From contig NZ_JAIFXZ010000004.1 in NCBI RefSeq assembly GCF_021033825.1, positions 106,833 to 170,832 of the forward strand: 64,000 nt of DNA. Reading direction: 5' to 3'. Below, piece after piece: positions 51,833 through 60,892 of this stretch. Position 1 is the first letter of the stretch, and every line of letters begins with the position of its first letter. The translations under genes and the position numbers were made by a program. Below the pieces are notes generated by a model. It was not told the origin of the DNA. It was given only the letters and a program-made list of their open reading frames with translations, and did not search any database. Source of the stretch: Dietzia aurantiaca (lineage in GTDB: Bacteria; Actinomycetota; Actinomycetes; Mycobacteriales; Mycobacteriaceae).

Positions 51833-53009
51833 GGCACGGCTGGAGGTGGGCGAGGTCCGCACCATCCGATACGAACGCATCGACCACAGGACTGTTCGCG
51901 CTCACAGTCGGGTCCGGGACTCGGGCGGGCGCGTGGTCAAGGTCCAGGCCGACGGCAAGAACAAGGACGAAGCGGAGACACGCCTACGGTCAGCCGCTCA
52001 CCGACGGGCATTCGGGGTAGCAGAAGGCATCGGCCCCTACACCCCGCTGTGGGTCGTCATCGAGGAATACATCACCGGCAAGATCGAGGCTGGAGAGATA
52101 GGGCCGACCACCGCCAACGCCTACCGAGGCGACCTCCAGCGCATCAAGGGCACACCGGATGATCCGAAACTCGGCAGGCTGGAACTCCAGGCCTGCACCC
52201 CGGTCGTCGTCCAAGGGTGGCTGAAACAGGAATCCAAGCGGGTACCGGCTGCCGCTAAGCGGATGAAGTCACTGTTGAACGGGGCGTTCGCTCTCGCCGA
52301 TGAACGTGGTGTTGACCTCCAGCGCCCAGACCCGGTGGGCAAGGTGAAACTGTCGCGGCCTAAACGGCCCACACCCCGCGCGGTGGGACTAGATGACCTC
52401 CAGGCTCTACGGGAGCGTGTACGGGCGTGGCAGGCCGGCGGAACAGGCAAGGGTGGCCGTCCCAGGTGGCAGCACATGTCCGATGCGGTAGATGTCATGC
52501 TCGGAACCGGCTGCCGACCAGGCGAACTGTTGGCGCTGCGTTGGGAGGACGTCGACCTCGCATCCGATAGGCCGACGGTCACGATCTGCGGCACGGTCGT
52601 CCGCACGCCGGAGAAGGGGTTGCACCGGCAGGGCTGGGGCAAGACGTCGAACTCGTACCGCACCATCACTGTCCCAGACTTCACCGTCGCGGCGCTAATG
52701 AACATGAGGGTCAACTCCCCCGGCAATGCGCGCGGCCTGGTGTTCACGTCGGCTACCGGTGGGCTGATCGAACTCAACAACTTCGGCAGGCGGTGGCGCG
52801 AGATTCGCGGCGACGAGTACTCGTGGGTGACTCCGCACTCGTTCCGCCGGACCGTGGCAACCATCATCGACCGCACGGCAGGGTCGGACATCGTGGCCGC
52901 TGTACTCGGCAACACCCCGGCAGTCGCTGAGGCTCACTACATCGAGAAGATGGCGGCGGTCGCGCCGGACATGACCGACACGTTGGACGAACTCGCGCCC
53001 GACCGATAA
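51825..53009 (+). CDS. Tyrosine integrase of the element
   Basis: 394 residues. An N-terminal arm-binding part is followed by a SAM-like core-binding domain (about residues 75-165) and the catalytic domain: Arg in GTGCRPGELLALRWEDVD, Lys in the beta-hairpin region, HSFRRT, and nucleophile Tyr in AEAHYIEKM. The usual second His/Trp (LGH) is Asn here (LGNTPA), a known variation. ATG 51825 overlaps the repressor stop. The gene ends about 80 bp from attR, next to repeats that may be its arm sites. Confidence 0.93.
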   Translation: MARARLEVGEVRTIRYERIDHRTVRAHSRVRDSGGRVVKVQADGKNKDEAETRLRSAAHRRAFGVAEGIGPYTPLWVVIEEYITGKIEAGEIGPTTANAYRGDLQRIKGTPDDPKLGRLELQACTPVVVQGWLKQESKRVPAAAKRMKSLLNGAFALADERGVDLQRPDPVGKVKLSRPKRPTPRAVGLDDLQALRERVRAWQAGGTGKGGRPRWQHMSDAVDVMLGTGCRPGELLALRWEDVDLASDRPTVTICGTVVRTPEKGLHRQGWGKTSNSYRTITVPDFTVAALMNMRVNSPGNARGLVFTSATGGLIELNNFGRRWREIRGDEYSWVTPHSFRRTVATIIDRTAGSDIVAAVLGNTPAVAEAHYIEKMAAVAPDMTDTLDELAPDR

Positions 53010-53030
53010 GGCGGATAAAGGTCGGATAAC
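53003..53030. repeat. Integrase arm-type repeats near the right end
   Basis: CCGATAAG, GGCGGATAAA and GTCGGATAAC stand in a row. The middle one is identical to the left-end copy at 46169-46178. Spacing and position near both att sites suit integrase or excisionase binding. Confidence 0.6.
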
Positions 53031-53040
53031 CCAACAATCA

Positions 53041-53084
53041 AAACACCCTCCCCCTGCGGACTACTTGCAGGTGGGAGGGTGTTT
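53041..53084. terminator. Terminator between integrase and tRNA-Asn
   Basis: 12-bp perfect arms (53041-53052 with 53073-53084). Ends the integrase transcript and, on the minus strand with a TTTT tail, replaces the original terminator of tRNA-Asn. Confidence 0.85.
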
Positions 53085-53089
53085 CTTAT

Positions 53090-53124
53090 GCTCCCCCAAT
53101 TGGACTCGAACCAATAACCCTTCG
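53090..53124 (-). repeat. attR, inside tRNA-Asn
   Basis: 35 bp identical to attL at 46014-46048. This copy keeps the tRNA whole, so insertion does not inactivate it. Confidence 0.95.
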
Positions 53125-53163
53125 ATTAACAGTCGAATGCTCTGCCAATTGAGCTATGGGGGA
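53091..53163 (-). tRNA. tRNA-Asn (anticodon GTT)
   Basis: Acceptor TCCCCCA pairing with TGGGGGA, D-arm AGCTCAATTGG, anticodon arm TTCGA-CTGTTAA-TCGAA, T-arm ATTGG-TTCGAGT-CCAAT, discriminator G. CCA not encoded. Integration site of the element; also located before dnaG in mycobacteria. Confidence 0.95.
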
Positions 53164-53243
53164 TTATCTGAGGCTCCCGGCGCTCGTGCCGGATACCGAG
53201 AACTTACCTTAGTGCGCCCACCGTGACGAACCAAATCGCCAGG

Positions 53244-55244
53244 TCAGGCAATGTCCGGAGTGGCCCCGACAGCCTGCTCCAGCAGGCCACGTCGGTATTC
53301 CTCCAGGGCCACCAGGTCGCCGAACAGCGCGGAGTATCCCTGCGGGTCCTCAGCGGGGCTCATCCGCTGCACCCTGGACTTGAGATCCGCGATCTGCCCG
53401 GACACCCACACCTCCTGCAGCCGCGCCAGCACGCCGGAGATGTACCGGGGCATCGCCTCCTCGGATGCGCGCAGTGTCTCCACCGCCAGCGCGCCGACCA
53501 GACGACTCAGCCCCTCGTCCTTCAGTCCCCCGGAGACCTCGCTGACCCAGTTCGCGCCGCTCTTACCGGCCACACACCCCCCGGCCCCGGCGAGCGCTCC
53601 GGAGATCGCGGAATACGCGGGATGCGTGTAGCACTCCTGCGGCAACGAGTCGAACAACGGGCCCGCCAGACCCGGGTACTGCAGGGCCGCCTTGATCGCC
53701 TCGCGTTGCGGCCAGAGCACCGGATCCGCAGGAGCGGGCAGCGGGACACCGGGCCGGGCCTCGGGTGACCGCTGCGCATCTGCCGCCGTCTCGTCGTCGT
53801 ACTCCCGTTTCCCGCCCCCCGCACGATCCCAGCCGGGCCGGGCGCCCCCACCGGGGCCGGCCGGCGCGCGGCGGCGCCCGCCCGGGCCCGACGGACGGGA
53901 ACGTCCCTTCTTGCGCGACTCCTCGCGGACCCGCCGCACGACCAGCGACGGATCGTCCCACCCCACCCAACCGGCGAGCTGGCGCGCGTACTCGTCCCGC
54001 AGCGACGAATCGCGGATATCGGCCACCACCGGCACCGTGCGGCGCAATGCCTCCACTCGCCCCTCGGCGTGGTCGAGGTCATGCTCCTCGAGCATCGAAC
54101 GGATCGCGAACTCGAACATCGGAACCCGCGAGGAGACCAGGTCACGCACCGCCGCGTCCCCGCGGTTCTGGCGGATGTCGCACGGATCCTGGCCCGGCGG
54201 GGCCACCGCGACGAACGTGCGGCCCGAGAACTGCTGGTCGCCGGCGAACGCGCGCAGCGCCGCCTTCTTGCCGGCCTCGTCACCGTCGAAGGTGTAGACG
54301 ATCTCGCCGCGGAAGTAATTGTCGTCCAGCATCAGCCGTCGCAGCGTCGACAGATGATCCTCGCCGAACGCGGTGCCACACGCGGCCACCGCCGTGGTGA
54401 CCCCGGCCGCGTGCATGGCCATGACATCCGTATAGCCCTCGACCACCACGGCCCGGCGCTGCGAGGCGATGTCACGCTTGGCCAAGTCCAGTCCGAACAG
54501 CACCTGCGACTTCTTGTACAGCATCGTCTCGGGCGTGTTCATGTACTTGCCCAGCTTGTCGTCCTCGAAGAGCTTGCGAGCACCGAAGCCGATCACCTCG
54601 CCTGCCAGGTTCCGGATCGGCCACAGCAGCCGACGATGGAAGCGGTCGATGAGCGTGCCACGCGAGCTGGTCTTGGACAGACCGGCCGCCTCGAGCTCGG
54701 AGGCCTCGAAGCCCTGGCGCATGAGATGCTTGCTCATGGTGTCCCAGCCCGCCGGTGCGTACCCGCACCCGAAATGCTCGGCTTGACCCATGTCGAAGCC
54801 GCGCTCGGTGAGGAAATCCCGCGCGATCTGTGCCTCCGCGTCCTCCCGCAGGCGCTCGGCATAGAACTTCTGGGCCGCCGCGTTGGCCTGCGCGAGCCGG
54901 GAGCGCGTTCCGCGATCACGCTGGACCACCTGCCCGCCGCCCTCGTAGGTGATGCGGTAGCCGATCCTGTCCGCCAGCTGCTCGACGGCCTCGACGAACC
55001 CGATGTGCTCCATCTTCATGAGGAAGGCGAAGACATCCCCGCCCTCGCCGGTGGAGAAGCAGTGGAAGTAGCCGTGCTGCGGGCGTACGTGGAACGACGG
55101 GGTCTTCTCGTCCTTGAACGGCGACAGGCCCTTCATCGAGTCCGCGCCGCCTGGTTTGAGCGCGACGTACTCGCCGACGATCTCCTCGATACGGGTGCGC
55201 TCGCGGATCGCGGCGATGTCCTGCTCCGGAATCCGCCCTGCCAT
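53244..55244 (-). CDS. dnaG: DNA primase DnaG with degenerate zinc-binding site
   Basis: Makes RNA primers for chromosomal replication. 666 residues: N-terminal zinc-binding-type domain (1-100), RNA polymerase core with TOPRIM (VVVEGYTDVMAMHAAG and YTFDGDEAGKKAALRA), a Gly/Arg/Pro linker near residues 455-520, and the DnaB-interacting C-terminal domain. Of the four usual zinc ligands (C-H-C-C) only Cys62 remains; the others are Ser41 (SPFKDEKTPSF), Lys44 and Thr65 (FHCFSTGEGG). Metal binding there is probably lost while the fold and DNA contacts remain. ATG 55244. The ordinary reading of the DNA supports these residues on both sides, so a frameshift is not the cause. Confidence 0.95.
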   Translation of the reverse strand: MAGRIPEQDIAAIRERTRIEEIVGEYVALKPGGADSMKGLSPFKDEKTPSFHVRPQHGYFHCFSTGEGGDVFAFLMKMEHIGFVEAVEQLADRIGYRITYEGGGQVVQRDRGTRSRLAQANAAAQKFYAERLREDAEAQIARDFLTERGFDMGQAEHFGCGYAPAGWDTMSKHLMRQGFEASELEAAGLSKTSSRGTLIDRFHRRLLWPIRNLAGEVIGFGARKLFEDDKLGKYMNTPETMLYKKSQVLFGLDLAKRDIASQRRAVVVEGYTDVMAMHAAGVTTAVAACGTAFGEDHLSTLRRLMLDDNYFRGEIVYTFDGDEAGKKAALRAFAGDQQFSGRTFVAVAPPGQDPCDIRQNRGDAAVRDLVSSRVPMFEFAIRSMLEEHDLDHAEGRVEALRRTVPVVADIRDSSLRDEYARQLAGWVGWDDPSLVVRRVREESRKKGRSRPSGPGGRRRAPAGPGGGARPGWDRAGGGKREYDDETAADAQRSPEARPGVPLPAPADPVLWPQREAIKAALQYPGLAGPLFDSLPQECYTHPAYSAISGALAGAGGCVAGKSGANWVSEVSGGLKDEGLSRLVGALAVETLRASEEAMPRYISGVLARLQEVWVSGQIADLKSRVQRMSPAEDPQGYSALFGDLVALEEYRRGLLEQAVGATPDIA

Positions 55245-55311
55245 GACGCCCAGAGTAGCGGCCCGTGCCGGACCGCGCCTGCCGCCGATGCCGGGCCGAT
55301 ACGCTGGGCCC

Positions 55312-57354
55312 ATGATCGTCACCCTCACCCTCGCGGACGCCACCGGGACGCGCCGGACCCGGTTCACCGCGGCACTGGCGCTGGTCGTCGCATTTCTCGC
55401 GACCTCGATGCTCTGGGCCGCGCCGGGCGCCATGGCCGACCAGCCGTTGCGACTCCAGCAACGGGTCACTGATTCCGCAAACGTCCTGGGTGCCCGTACA
55501 GGAGAGGTCGAGACCCGGATCTCCGAGCTGCAATCGACGGACTCCATCAAGCTCTGGGTGGCCTATGTGGACACCTTCGACGGCATGCGCCCGGAGACAT
55601 GGGCCGAGCAGACCCACCGGCTCTCGCAGTTCGGCACGAGGGACGCGATGCTCGTGGTGGCGGTCGACGAACGCGCTTACTGGTTCAAGTACGGCGCTCT
55701 CGACGCCCGGGCCACCGACCAGATCGCTGCACAGGACATCGAACCGCACCTGGCGGTCCGCGACTGGGCCGACGCCGCGATCGGCGCCGCCGACGGACTG
55801 GAGCGGCAGGGATCCGGGTCCGAGGTCTCCCCCGTGGCGATGCTGATCGGGATCGCCGTGATCATCGCGCTCGTGGTGGGGCTGGTGCTGTTCAGCCGCA
55901 GGCGCCGCGCCGCGAAGACCCGCAAGCAGGTGGAGGACGCCCGCGACATCCCCGGCGACGACACGGCCAGGATGTCCGCCCTGCCCGCGGAGGTGCTCGA
56001 CGCCCGCGCCCGCGCAGGCCTCGTCGACGCGGACCAGGCGGTGGAGGCGTCCGCGACGGCACTGAGGACGGCGGCCGGGGAGTTCGGCGAGCTGCGGACC
56101 CGGCCGTTCCGCTCGGCCCTGGACACCGCCCACGCCGAGGTCAACGCGGCGCACGCGTTGATCCAGCGCCTCGACGACGACATCCCCGAGACCCCTGACC
56201 AGCGCAGGAACATGCTGCTCGAGGTGGCCGCCCGCGCCGAGCGCGCGGAGCGAGAACTCGAGGGACAGGCCACGGCGTTCTCCGACATGCGTGACCTGCT
56301 CATCAACGGGGCCGCCTCGGTCGACGCCCTCACCCGACGGGCGATCAGCCTGCGCGCCCGGATCCCCGAGGCCGAGAAGTCGATGGAGAGTCTGCGCCAG
56401 CAGTTCCCGCCGACGGTCCTGTCCTCGATCACCGACAACCTGTCGTTGGCCGAACAGATGCTCGACGCGGCCGATGCCGACACCGCCCGCGCCCGCGAGG
56501 CGCTGGCCCGCCCGGTGGGCGAGCAGGCCGAGGCAGTGGACGCCATCACCACCGCCGAGGGCGAGCTGACGCAGGCCGAGAAGCTCGTCGACGGCGTGGA
56601 CCACGCGGCCGACGACATCGTCACCGCGCGCCGGGACCTGCCCGCACTGATCGCCGAGGTCGACGAGGAGCTGGCGATCGCCGGCCGTCTGCTGGCCTCC
56701 ACCGATGTCAGCGACGCCACCAGCCGTACCCTTTCCACGGTCGCGACGACAGCACGGGCGGCGGCTGATCAGGCGCGCGCGCAGGGCCAGTCGGACCCGC
56801 TGGGCAACTTCTCCCGGCTCATCGACGTGGACCGGAACCTCGACGAGGCCCTGGCCGCCGCAGGCCACGAGGCCGAGGCCGCCGGTCGCGCCCGCGCCGC
56901 CCGCAAGGCCGCGCTCACCCGCGCCCGGGGCGCCGTCCGCGAGGCCGACGACTTCATCGGTAGCCGCTCGGCCGTGATCGGACAGGCCGCACGCACCCGG
57001 CTCGCCGTGGCCAAGGACGCCCTGGCCACGGCCGAGGCGACCGCGGGCCCGGCCGCATTCCCCGCCGCCGATCGCGCACTGTCACTGGCCCGTGAGGCAC
57101 TCCGTCTGGCGCAGTCCGACGCCTCCCGCCCCCAGTACGGCAGCGGTCCGTACGGCCGCGGCCCTCGAGGGGGCCGGGGCGGATCCAACACCGGCGCGAT
57201 GGTCGGCGGGATGATCGCCGGCGCCCTGATCCAGGGCATGGCGCGCGGCGGCGGATCGAGCTTCGGCCGAAGCCGCGGTGGCTTCGGTGGCGGATTCGGC
57301 GGCGGCGGGTTCGGTGGCGGCGGCGGCTTCGGTGGCGCGGGCGGGCGATTCTGA
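55312..57354 (+). CDS. TPM-domain membrane protein with Gly-rich C-terminus
   Basis: 680 residues. A signal peptide (ALALVVAFLATSMLWAAPGAMA, about residues 22-43) is followed by a TPM phosphatase-like domain (about 50-160, RVTDSANVLGARTGEVETRI and MLVVAVDERAYWFKYG). A membrane helix (VAMLIGIAVIIALVVGLVLF, about 172-191) leads to a very long cytoplasmic helical region with Ala/Glu/Arg heptads (200-600). It ends in a Gly/Phe-rich tail resembling that of YgcG-type proteins. Mycobacteria have an equivalent near dnaG/dgt (Rv2345). First of three genes; the next starts 2 bp after its stop. Confidence 0.88.
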   Translation: MIVTLTLADATGTRRTRFTAALALVVAFLATSMLWAAPGAMADQPLRLQQRVTDSANVLGARTGEVETRISELQSTDSIKLWVAYVDTFDGMRPETWAEQTHRLSQFGTRDAMLVVAVDERAYWFKYGALDARATDQIAAQDIEPHLAVRDWADAAIGAADGLERQGSGSEVSPVAMLIGIAVIIALVVGLVLFSRRRRAAKTRKQVEDARDIPGDDTARMSALPAEVLDARARAGLVDADQAVEASATALRTAAGEFGELRTRPFRSALDTAHAEVNAAHALIQRLDDDIPETPDQRRNMLLEVAARAERAERELEGQATAFSDMRDLLINGAASVDALTRRAISLRARIPEAEKSMESLRQQFPPTVLSSITDNLSLAEQMLDAADADTARAREALARPVGEQAEAVDAITTAEGELTQAEKLVDGVDHAADDIVTARRDLPALIAEVDEELAIAGRLLASTDVSDATSRTLSTVATTARAAADQARAQGQSDPLGNFSRLIDVDRNLDEALAAAGHEAEAAGRARAARKAALTRARGAVREADDFIGSRSAVIGQAARTRLAVAKDALATAEATAGPAAFPAADRALSLAREALRLAQSDASRPQYGSGPYGRGPRGGRGGSNTGAMVGGMIAGALIQGMARGGGSSFGRSRGGFGGGFGGGGFGGGGGFGGAGGRF

Positions 57355-57356
57355 CG

Positions 57357-58694
57357 ATGACGCGCCGACGCATCGCTCTGCTGGCACTTCTGGTCGTGAT
57401 CGTGGTGGTCGCGGCTGCTCTCGTCGTCGTCGGATACATCTACCGACCGATGCTGCGCACCGGCACCGGGTACGCCGCGCACAACGCGTGCGCCGTCACC
57501 TTCCTCACCGGGCGCGCCGACCCGGAGACGGACCTGCCCCCCAACCCGTTGGTGCCGTACCTGCGGACCGATGTCGACGAGGAGGAGGGCACGGCCACCG
57601 TCTCGGTCCTGGGCGTGGCATTCCGGCAGACGGCGTACGTCTCGGAGTACGGATGCGCGCTCGGTGACCGTGTCGCCGGATCGCAGCAGTCCGCACCTCC
57701 CCCGGAGTTCATCGCACGGGGCCCCGAGGGCATCGATCTCCCCGTGGACGAGGAGTCCCGGGCTGACGTCGAGACCGCACTCGACGAGGCCGCAGCGCAG
57801 GAGGGAACGCGGGGTCTCGTCGTGGTCCACGACGGCCGGATCATCGGCGAGCGGTACGCGGACGGGTTCGACGCCGATACCCGGCAGCTCGGCTGGTCCA
57901 TGGGCAAGAGCGTGGCCTCCACTCTCGTCGGACGCGCCCGACTCGAGCACCCGGACGCCGACCTCGACCCGGCCGGGACCGGGCTGCGCCCCGAATGGAC
58001 CGACGAGCGCGCACAGATCTCGCTGAACGACCTGATGCGCATGACCTCGGGCCTGGAATGGGACGAGGAATACGACCTCGGCACCCCCATCACCCACATG
58101 CTCTTCGACGCGCCCGACATGGCCGCGTTCGCCGCCTCACAGCCACTCGCCCACGAACCGGGCACCTACCGCCAGTACTCCTCCGGTACCACCAACCTGA
58201 TCTGCGACCTCCTGCACGAACGCACGGGCATGGGCCCCGGGATGGCCGAGGAACTTCTCTTCCGGCCCCTGGGGATGCGCAGCGCCGTGCTCGAGGCCGA
58301 CGCCTCCGGCCGCTCCGTCTGCAGTTCATACCTGTGGGCCACGCCCAGGGACTTCGCCCGCTTCGGTCAGTTCGCGCTGGACGACGGCGTGGTGAACGGC
58401 GACAGGCTGCTGCCCGAGGGCTGGATGGAGTACTCGACGACCGTCGTCCCAGCCGACGGGGAGCCCGAGCCGTACGGAGCTCAGTGGTGGGTCAACGTCG
58501 CCGGAGACGGGACACCACCGCGGATGGACATGCCGGAGGACGCGTACTGGGCCTCCGGACACGACGGCCAGTACGTGGTGGTGGTCCCCTCGGCCGCCCT
58601 CGTGGTCGTGCGAACAGGGTTCACCCCCGGCGCCACCATGGACTCGCTCGAGGTGGACCACCTCGTCGACGTGCTCGCTCAGGCGGTCGGATAA
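57357..58694 (+). CDS. Membrane-anchored beta-lactamase-family serine hydrolase
   Basis: 445 residues, one N-terminal membrane anchor (IALLALLVVIVVVAAALVVV, about residues 6-25), so the catalytic domain lies outside the membrane. SxxK is SMGKSVAST (about residues 181-189), YxN is replaced by YSSGTTN, and the KTG equivalent is HDGQYVVVV. Class C-like fold, related to 6-aminohexanoate-dimer hydrolases and esterases. Two cysteines at the N-terminal side (HNACAVTF, EYGCALGD) could form a disulfide. Substrate unknown. It sits between the TPM gene and the FUSC gene with 2-bp spacers, so one operon. Confidence 0.88.
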   Translation: MTRRRIALLALLVVIVVVAAALVVVGYIYRPMLRTGTGYAAHNACAVTFLTGRADPETDLPPNPLVPYLRTDVDEEEGTATVSVLGVAFRQTAYVSEYGCALGDRVAGSQQSAPPPEFIARGPEGIDLPVDEESRADVETALDEAAAQEGTRGLVVVHDGRIIGERYADGFDADTRQLGWSMGKSVASTLVGRARLEHPDADLDPAGTGLRPEWTDERAQISLNDLMRMTSGLEWDEEYDLGTPITHMLFDAPDMAAFAASQPLAHEPGTYRQYSSGTTNLICDLLHERTGMGPGMAEELLFRPLGMRSAVLEADASGRSVCSSYLWATPRDFARFGQFALDDGVVNGDRLLPEGWMEYSTTVVPADGEPEPYGAQWWVNVAGDGTPPRMDMPEDAYWASGHDGQYVVVVPSAALVVVRTGFTPGATMDSLEVDHLVDVLAQAVG

Positions 58695-58696
58695 CC

Positions 58697-60892
58697 ATGC
58701 CGGGTGTGATCGCCAGAACTCTGCATGCGCTCGAGGCGCGCGACCCGGCCCGGGAGAGACTGCGCAAGATGATCTCCGTGGTCACGGGAATCCTCGGCAG
58801 CCTCGCGCTGGGCTACGCGGTCGTGCACTTCCTCCACGTCGAGACCGGCATGCTGACCATCTCGGTGTTCCTGTCCATGATGTCCGGGCTCTTCATCAAG
58901 GACTCGACGGCACGGGCCCGGGTGGTGACCACCGCGCTCCTCGTCCCCACGGCCGTGGTCGTACCGCTGGTGGCCGTGTCCCTGTCCTCCCATCGCGTGA
59001 TCCAACTCGCCGTGTTCGTCCTGATCTCCGGCGTCGCCGTATGGGTCAGGCGCTTCGGGCCGCGGGGGACCACGATCGGCACCTTCGGCTTCTTCGCCTG
59101 CTTCTTCACCTTGTTGATGCGGCCCACCCTGGCGGAGCTTCCGGCCTTCTGCCTGATCGCTGCCGGGGCAGCCACGTCGCAGTTGGTGGTGCAGCTGGTC
59201 CTGTGGGGCCGCCGACACCCCGAGCGTGAGCTCGGGGTGCTGCTCGGCGAGCTGCGGGTCGCCTCCGCCTCGGCGGTCGAGGCCGCCGCCTCGCCCGTCC
59301 ACCCCCACGCACTGCGGGCCCGCCTCGCCCGGGTCGACTCGATGTGGCGCGCGATCACGGCGTGGCAGCAGAGTTTCCGCACCGCCAACTACACGGACTG
59401 GGACCACGAGACACTGGCAGTCCACGTGCTCGACGCGTGTGTCAACACCGACGAGGCCTGCCTCGAGTTGGCCGAGGACGGCGACGCGCACCACCGCGAT
59501 TCCGCCGACCGTCGGCACGCCGTCTCCCAGACGCTGGCCGCGCTCGACGACCACGCCTCCCGTGCACGGCTCGCCGACGCCACATCGTGGGCGCAGGACG
59601 TGGTCGGAGACAAGAACCGGGGCGCAGACGCGCCATCCACCTACCGGCTCGCCGAGTGCGTGCTCGCCCACGCGCACCTACGGACCGTGGAACTGCACCG
59701 CCGACCTCCCGCCCGGCTGCTCGCCGGGCAGGCGACGTCGACGGTCACCCCTTCCACGGTGCCGGACCATCCCACGCCGGGGACTCCGCGTGCCGGGTCC
59801 TCTGCCGGTCGCCGCCCCATCCGGTGGACGCCGTGGCGACAGTGGGCTCCCACGAGCCGACTCGCGATCCAGGCCATGACCGCCACCGCGATCGCCTCGG
59901 CGGTCGGTGAGGCGATCTCCGCATCGCGGTGGTACTGGGCGGTCCTCACCGCATTCCTGGTGTTCTTCAGCACCACCACCCGCAGCGGAATTCTCACCCG
60001 CGCCTACCGACGGATCATCGGCACGGTGCTCGGACTGGCCGTGGGCATCGCTGTGACCTACCTGGCCCACGACGTCAAGATCGTTCTCCTGGCGATCTGC
60101 CTGCTGTGCGTCATGGGGATGATCTACTTCGGCCCGCTCAACTACATGTACCTGTCGTTCTTCGTCACGGTCCTGCTGATATCGCTCTACGCCGTCCTCG
60201 GCGTGCTCGACGGCCATCTCATGGAGGTGCGCCTCGAGGAGACCGTCGCGGGAGCCGGAATCGGTGTCCTGTGCGCCTATCTGCTCCTGTCGGCAACGTC
60301 ACGGCCGGCTCTGGTCCAGAAGATCGACGCCTATTTCGACGCCGTCGACGCGCTGATGGCGGAGGCCTCCGACCTCGTGGCCGCGCCCGATCGCGATACC
60401 GCGATGCTCGACCGGGTCCATGCCGTGGAGGCAGCCCAGGCCGATGTCGACCAGACCATCTCGGCGATGTCCACGGCGTTCCTCTTCGCGGGGCGCGACC
60501 GCGTGGATTCGGCCATCAGCCTGATGTACCGCTCGTCACGGTCGTCGGTGCGTTTGGCGCAGATCGTGATGCTCGGCGCCGCTCACCCGGCCACGGCCGA
60601 GGGGCTGGCACGGGAACACGCCGTGGTGCAGGACGCGGTGGCCGTGGCCCGCGACGCAGCCGGCGGGGCTCGTCGCCGGATCGAGCGGCCGACGGAGCCC
60701 GCCGCCGGCCGCGACGAGCCGACCGATCAGTCCGCCGCGCGTCGGTCGTCCAACGGAGGCGATACGACCGTGACCGCGGCCCTGGTCGCACTGGACCGGT
60801 TCACCTGGGTCATGGGGCGACTCTGTGACGTCCTGGCACCGTCCGACCAGCGCGCGCGGGGCCGGGCCCGGACACTGATCCACAATCGTTAA
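58697..60892 (+). CDS. FUSC-family membrane protein (aromatic acid/efflux type)
   Basis: 731 residues with two membrane blocks, about residues 24-150 (five or six helices beginning [20 protein letters not shown]) and about 390-535 ([20 protein letters not shown] onwards), separated and followed by large soluble parts. The second block with the [13 protein letters not shown] motif is the FUSC signature found in fusaric-acid resistance and p-hydroxybenzoate efflux proteins. It may export aromatic or envelope compounds; substrate unknown. ATG 58697 is 2 bp after the previous stop. Its stop overlaps the convergent dgt stop by 3 bp. Confidence 0.88.
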   Translation: MPGVIARTLHALEARDPARERLRKMISVVTGILGSLALGYAVVHFLHVETGMLTISVFLSMMSGLFIKDSTARARVVTTALLVPTAVVVPLVAVSLSSHRVIQLAVFVLISGVAVWVRRFGPRGTTIGTFGFFACFFTLLMRPTLAELPAFCLIAAGAATSQLVVQLVLWGRRHPERELGVLLGELRVASASAVEAAASPVHPHALRARLARVDSMWRAITAWQQSFRTANYTDWDHETLAVHVLDACVNTDEACLELAEDGDAHHRDSADRRHAVSQTLAALDDHASRARLADATSWAQDVVGDKNRGADAPSTYRLAECVLAHAHLRTVELHRRPPARLLAGQATSTVTPSTVPDHPTPGTPRAGSSAGRRPIRWTPWRQWAPTSRLAIQAMTATAIASAVGEAISASRWYWAVLTAFLVFFSTTTRSGILTRAYRRIIGTVLGLAVGIAVTYLAHDVKIVLLAICLLCVMGMIYFGPLNYMYLSFFVTVLLISLYAVLGVLDGHLMEVRLEETVAGAGIGVLCAYLLLSATSRPALVQKIDAYFDAVDALMAEASDLVAAPDRDTAMLDRVHAVEAAQADVDQTISAMSTAFLFAGRDRVDSAISLMYRSSRSSVRLAQIVMLGAAHPATAEGLAREHAVVQDAVAVARDAAGGARRRIERPTEPAAGRDEPTDQSAARRSSNGGDTTVTAALVALDRFTWVMGRLCDVLAPSDQRARGRARTLIHNR

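Larger units (their letters stand above)
46014..53124. mobile_element. Integrated satellite-like element at tRNA-Asn, about 7.1 kb
   Basis: Bounded by an exact 35-bp direct repeat, one copy being the 3' half of the intact tRNA-Asn. Content, right to left: integrase, XRE repressor, divergent excisionase-type HTH gene, four or five tiny overlapping genes, TOPRIM/RecA replicase, and five tightly overlapping genes including an HTH protein. There are no structural, lysis, conjugation or resistance genes. Base composition looks less GC-rich than the flanks (by eye). The order int-repressor/xis-replicase-HTH resembles phage-inducible islands; a minimal integrative element is the alternative. Confidence 0.9.

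Noticed and set aside
46014-53124. Conjugative element or plasmid integration
   Set aside because: No relaxase, TraB/FtsK-type translocase or partition gene is present in the interval.
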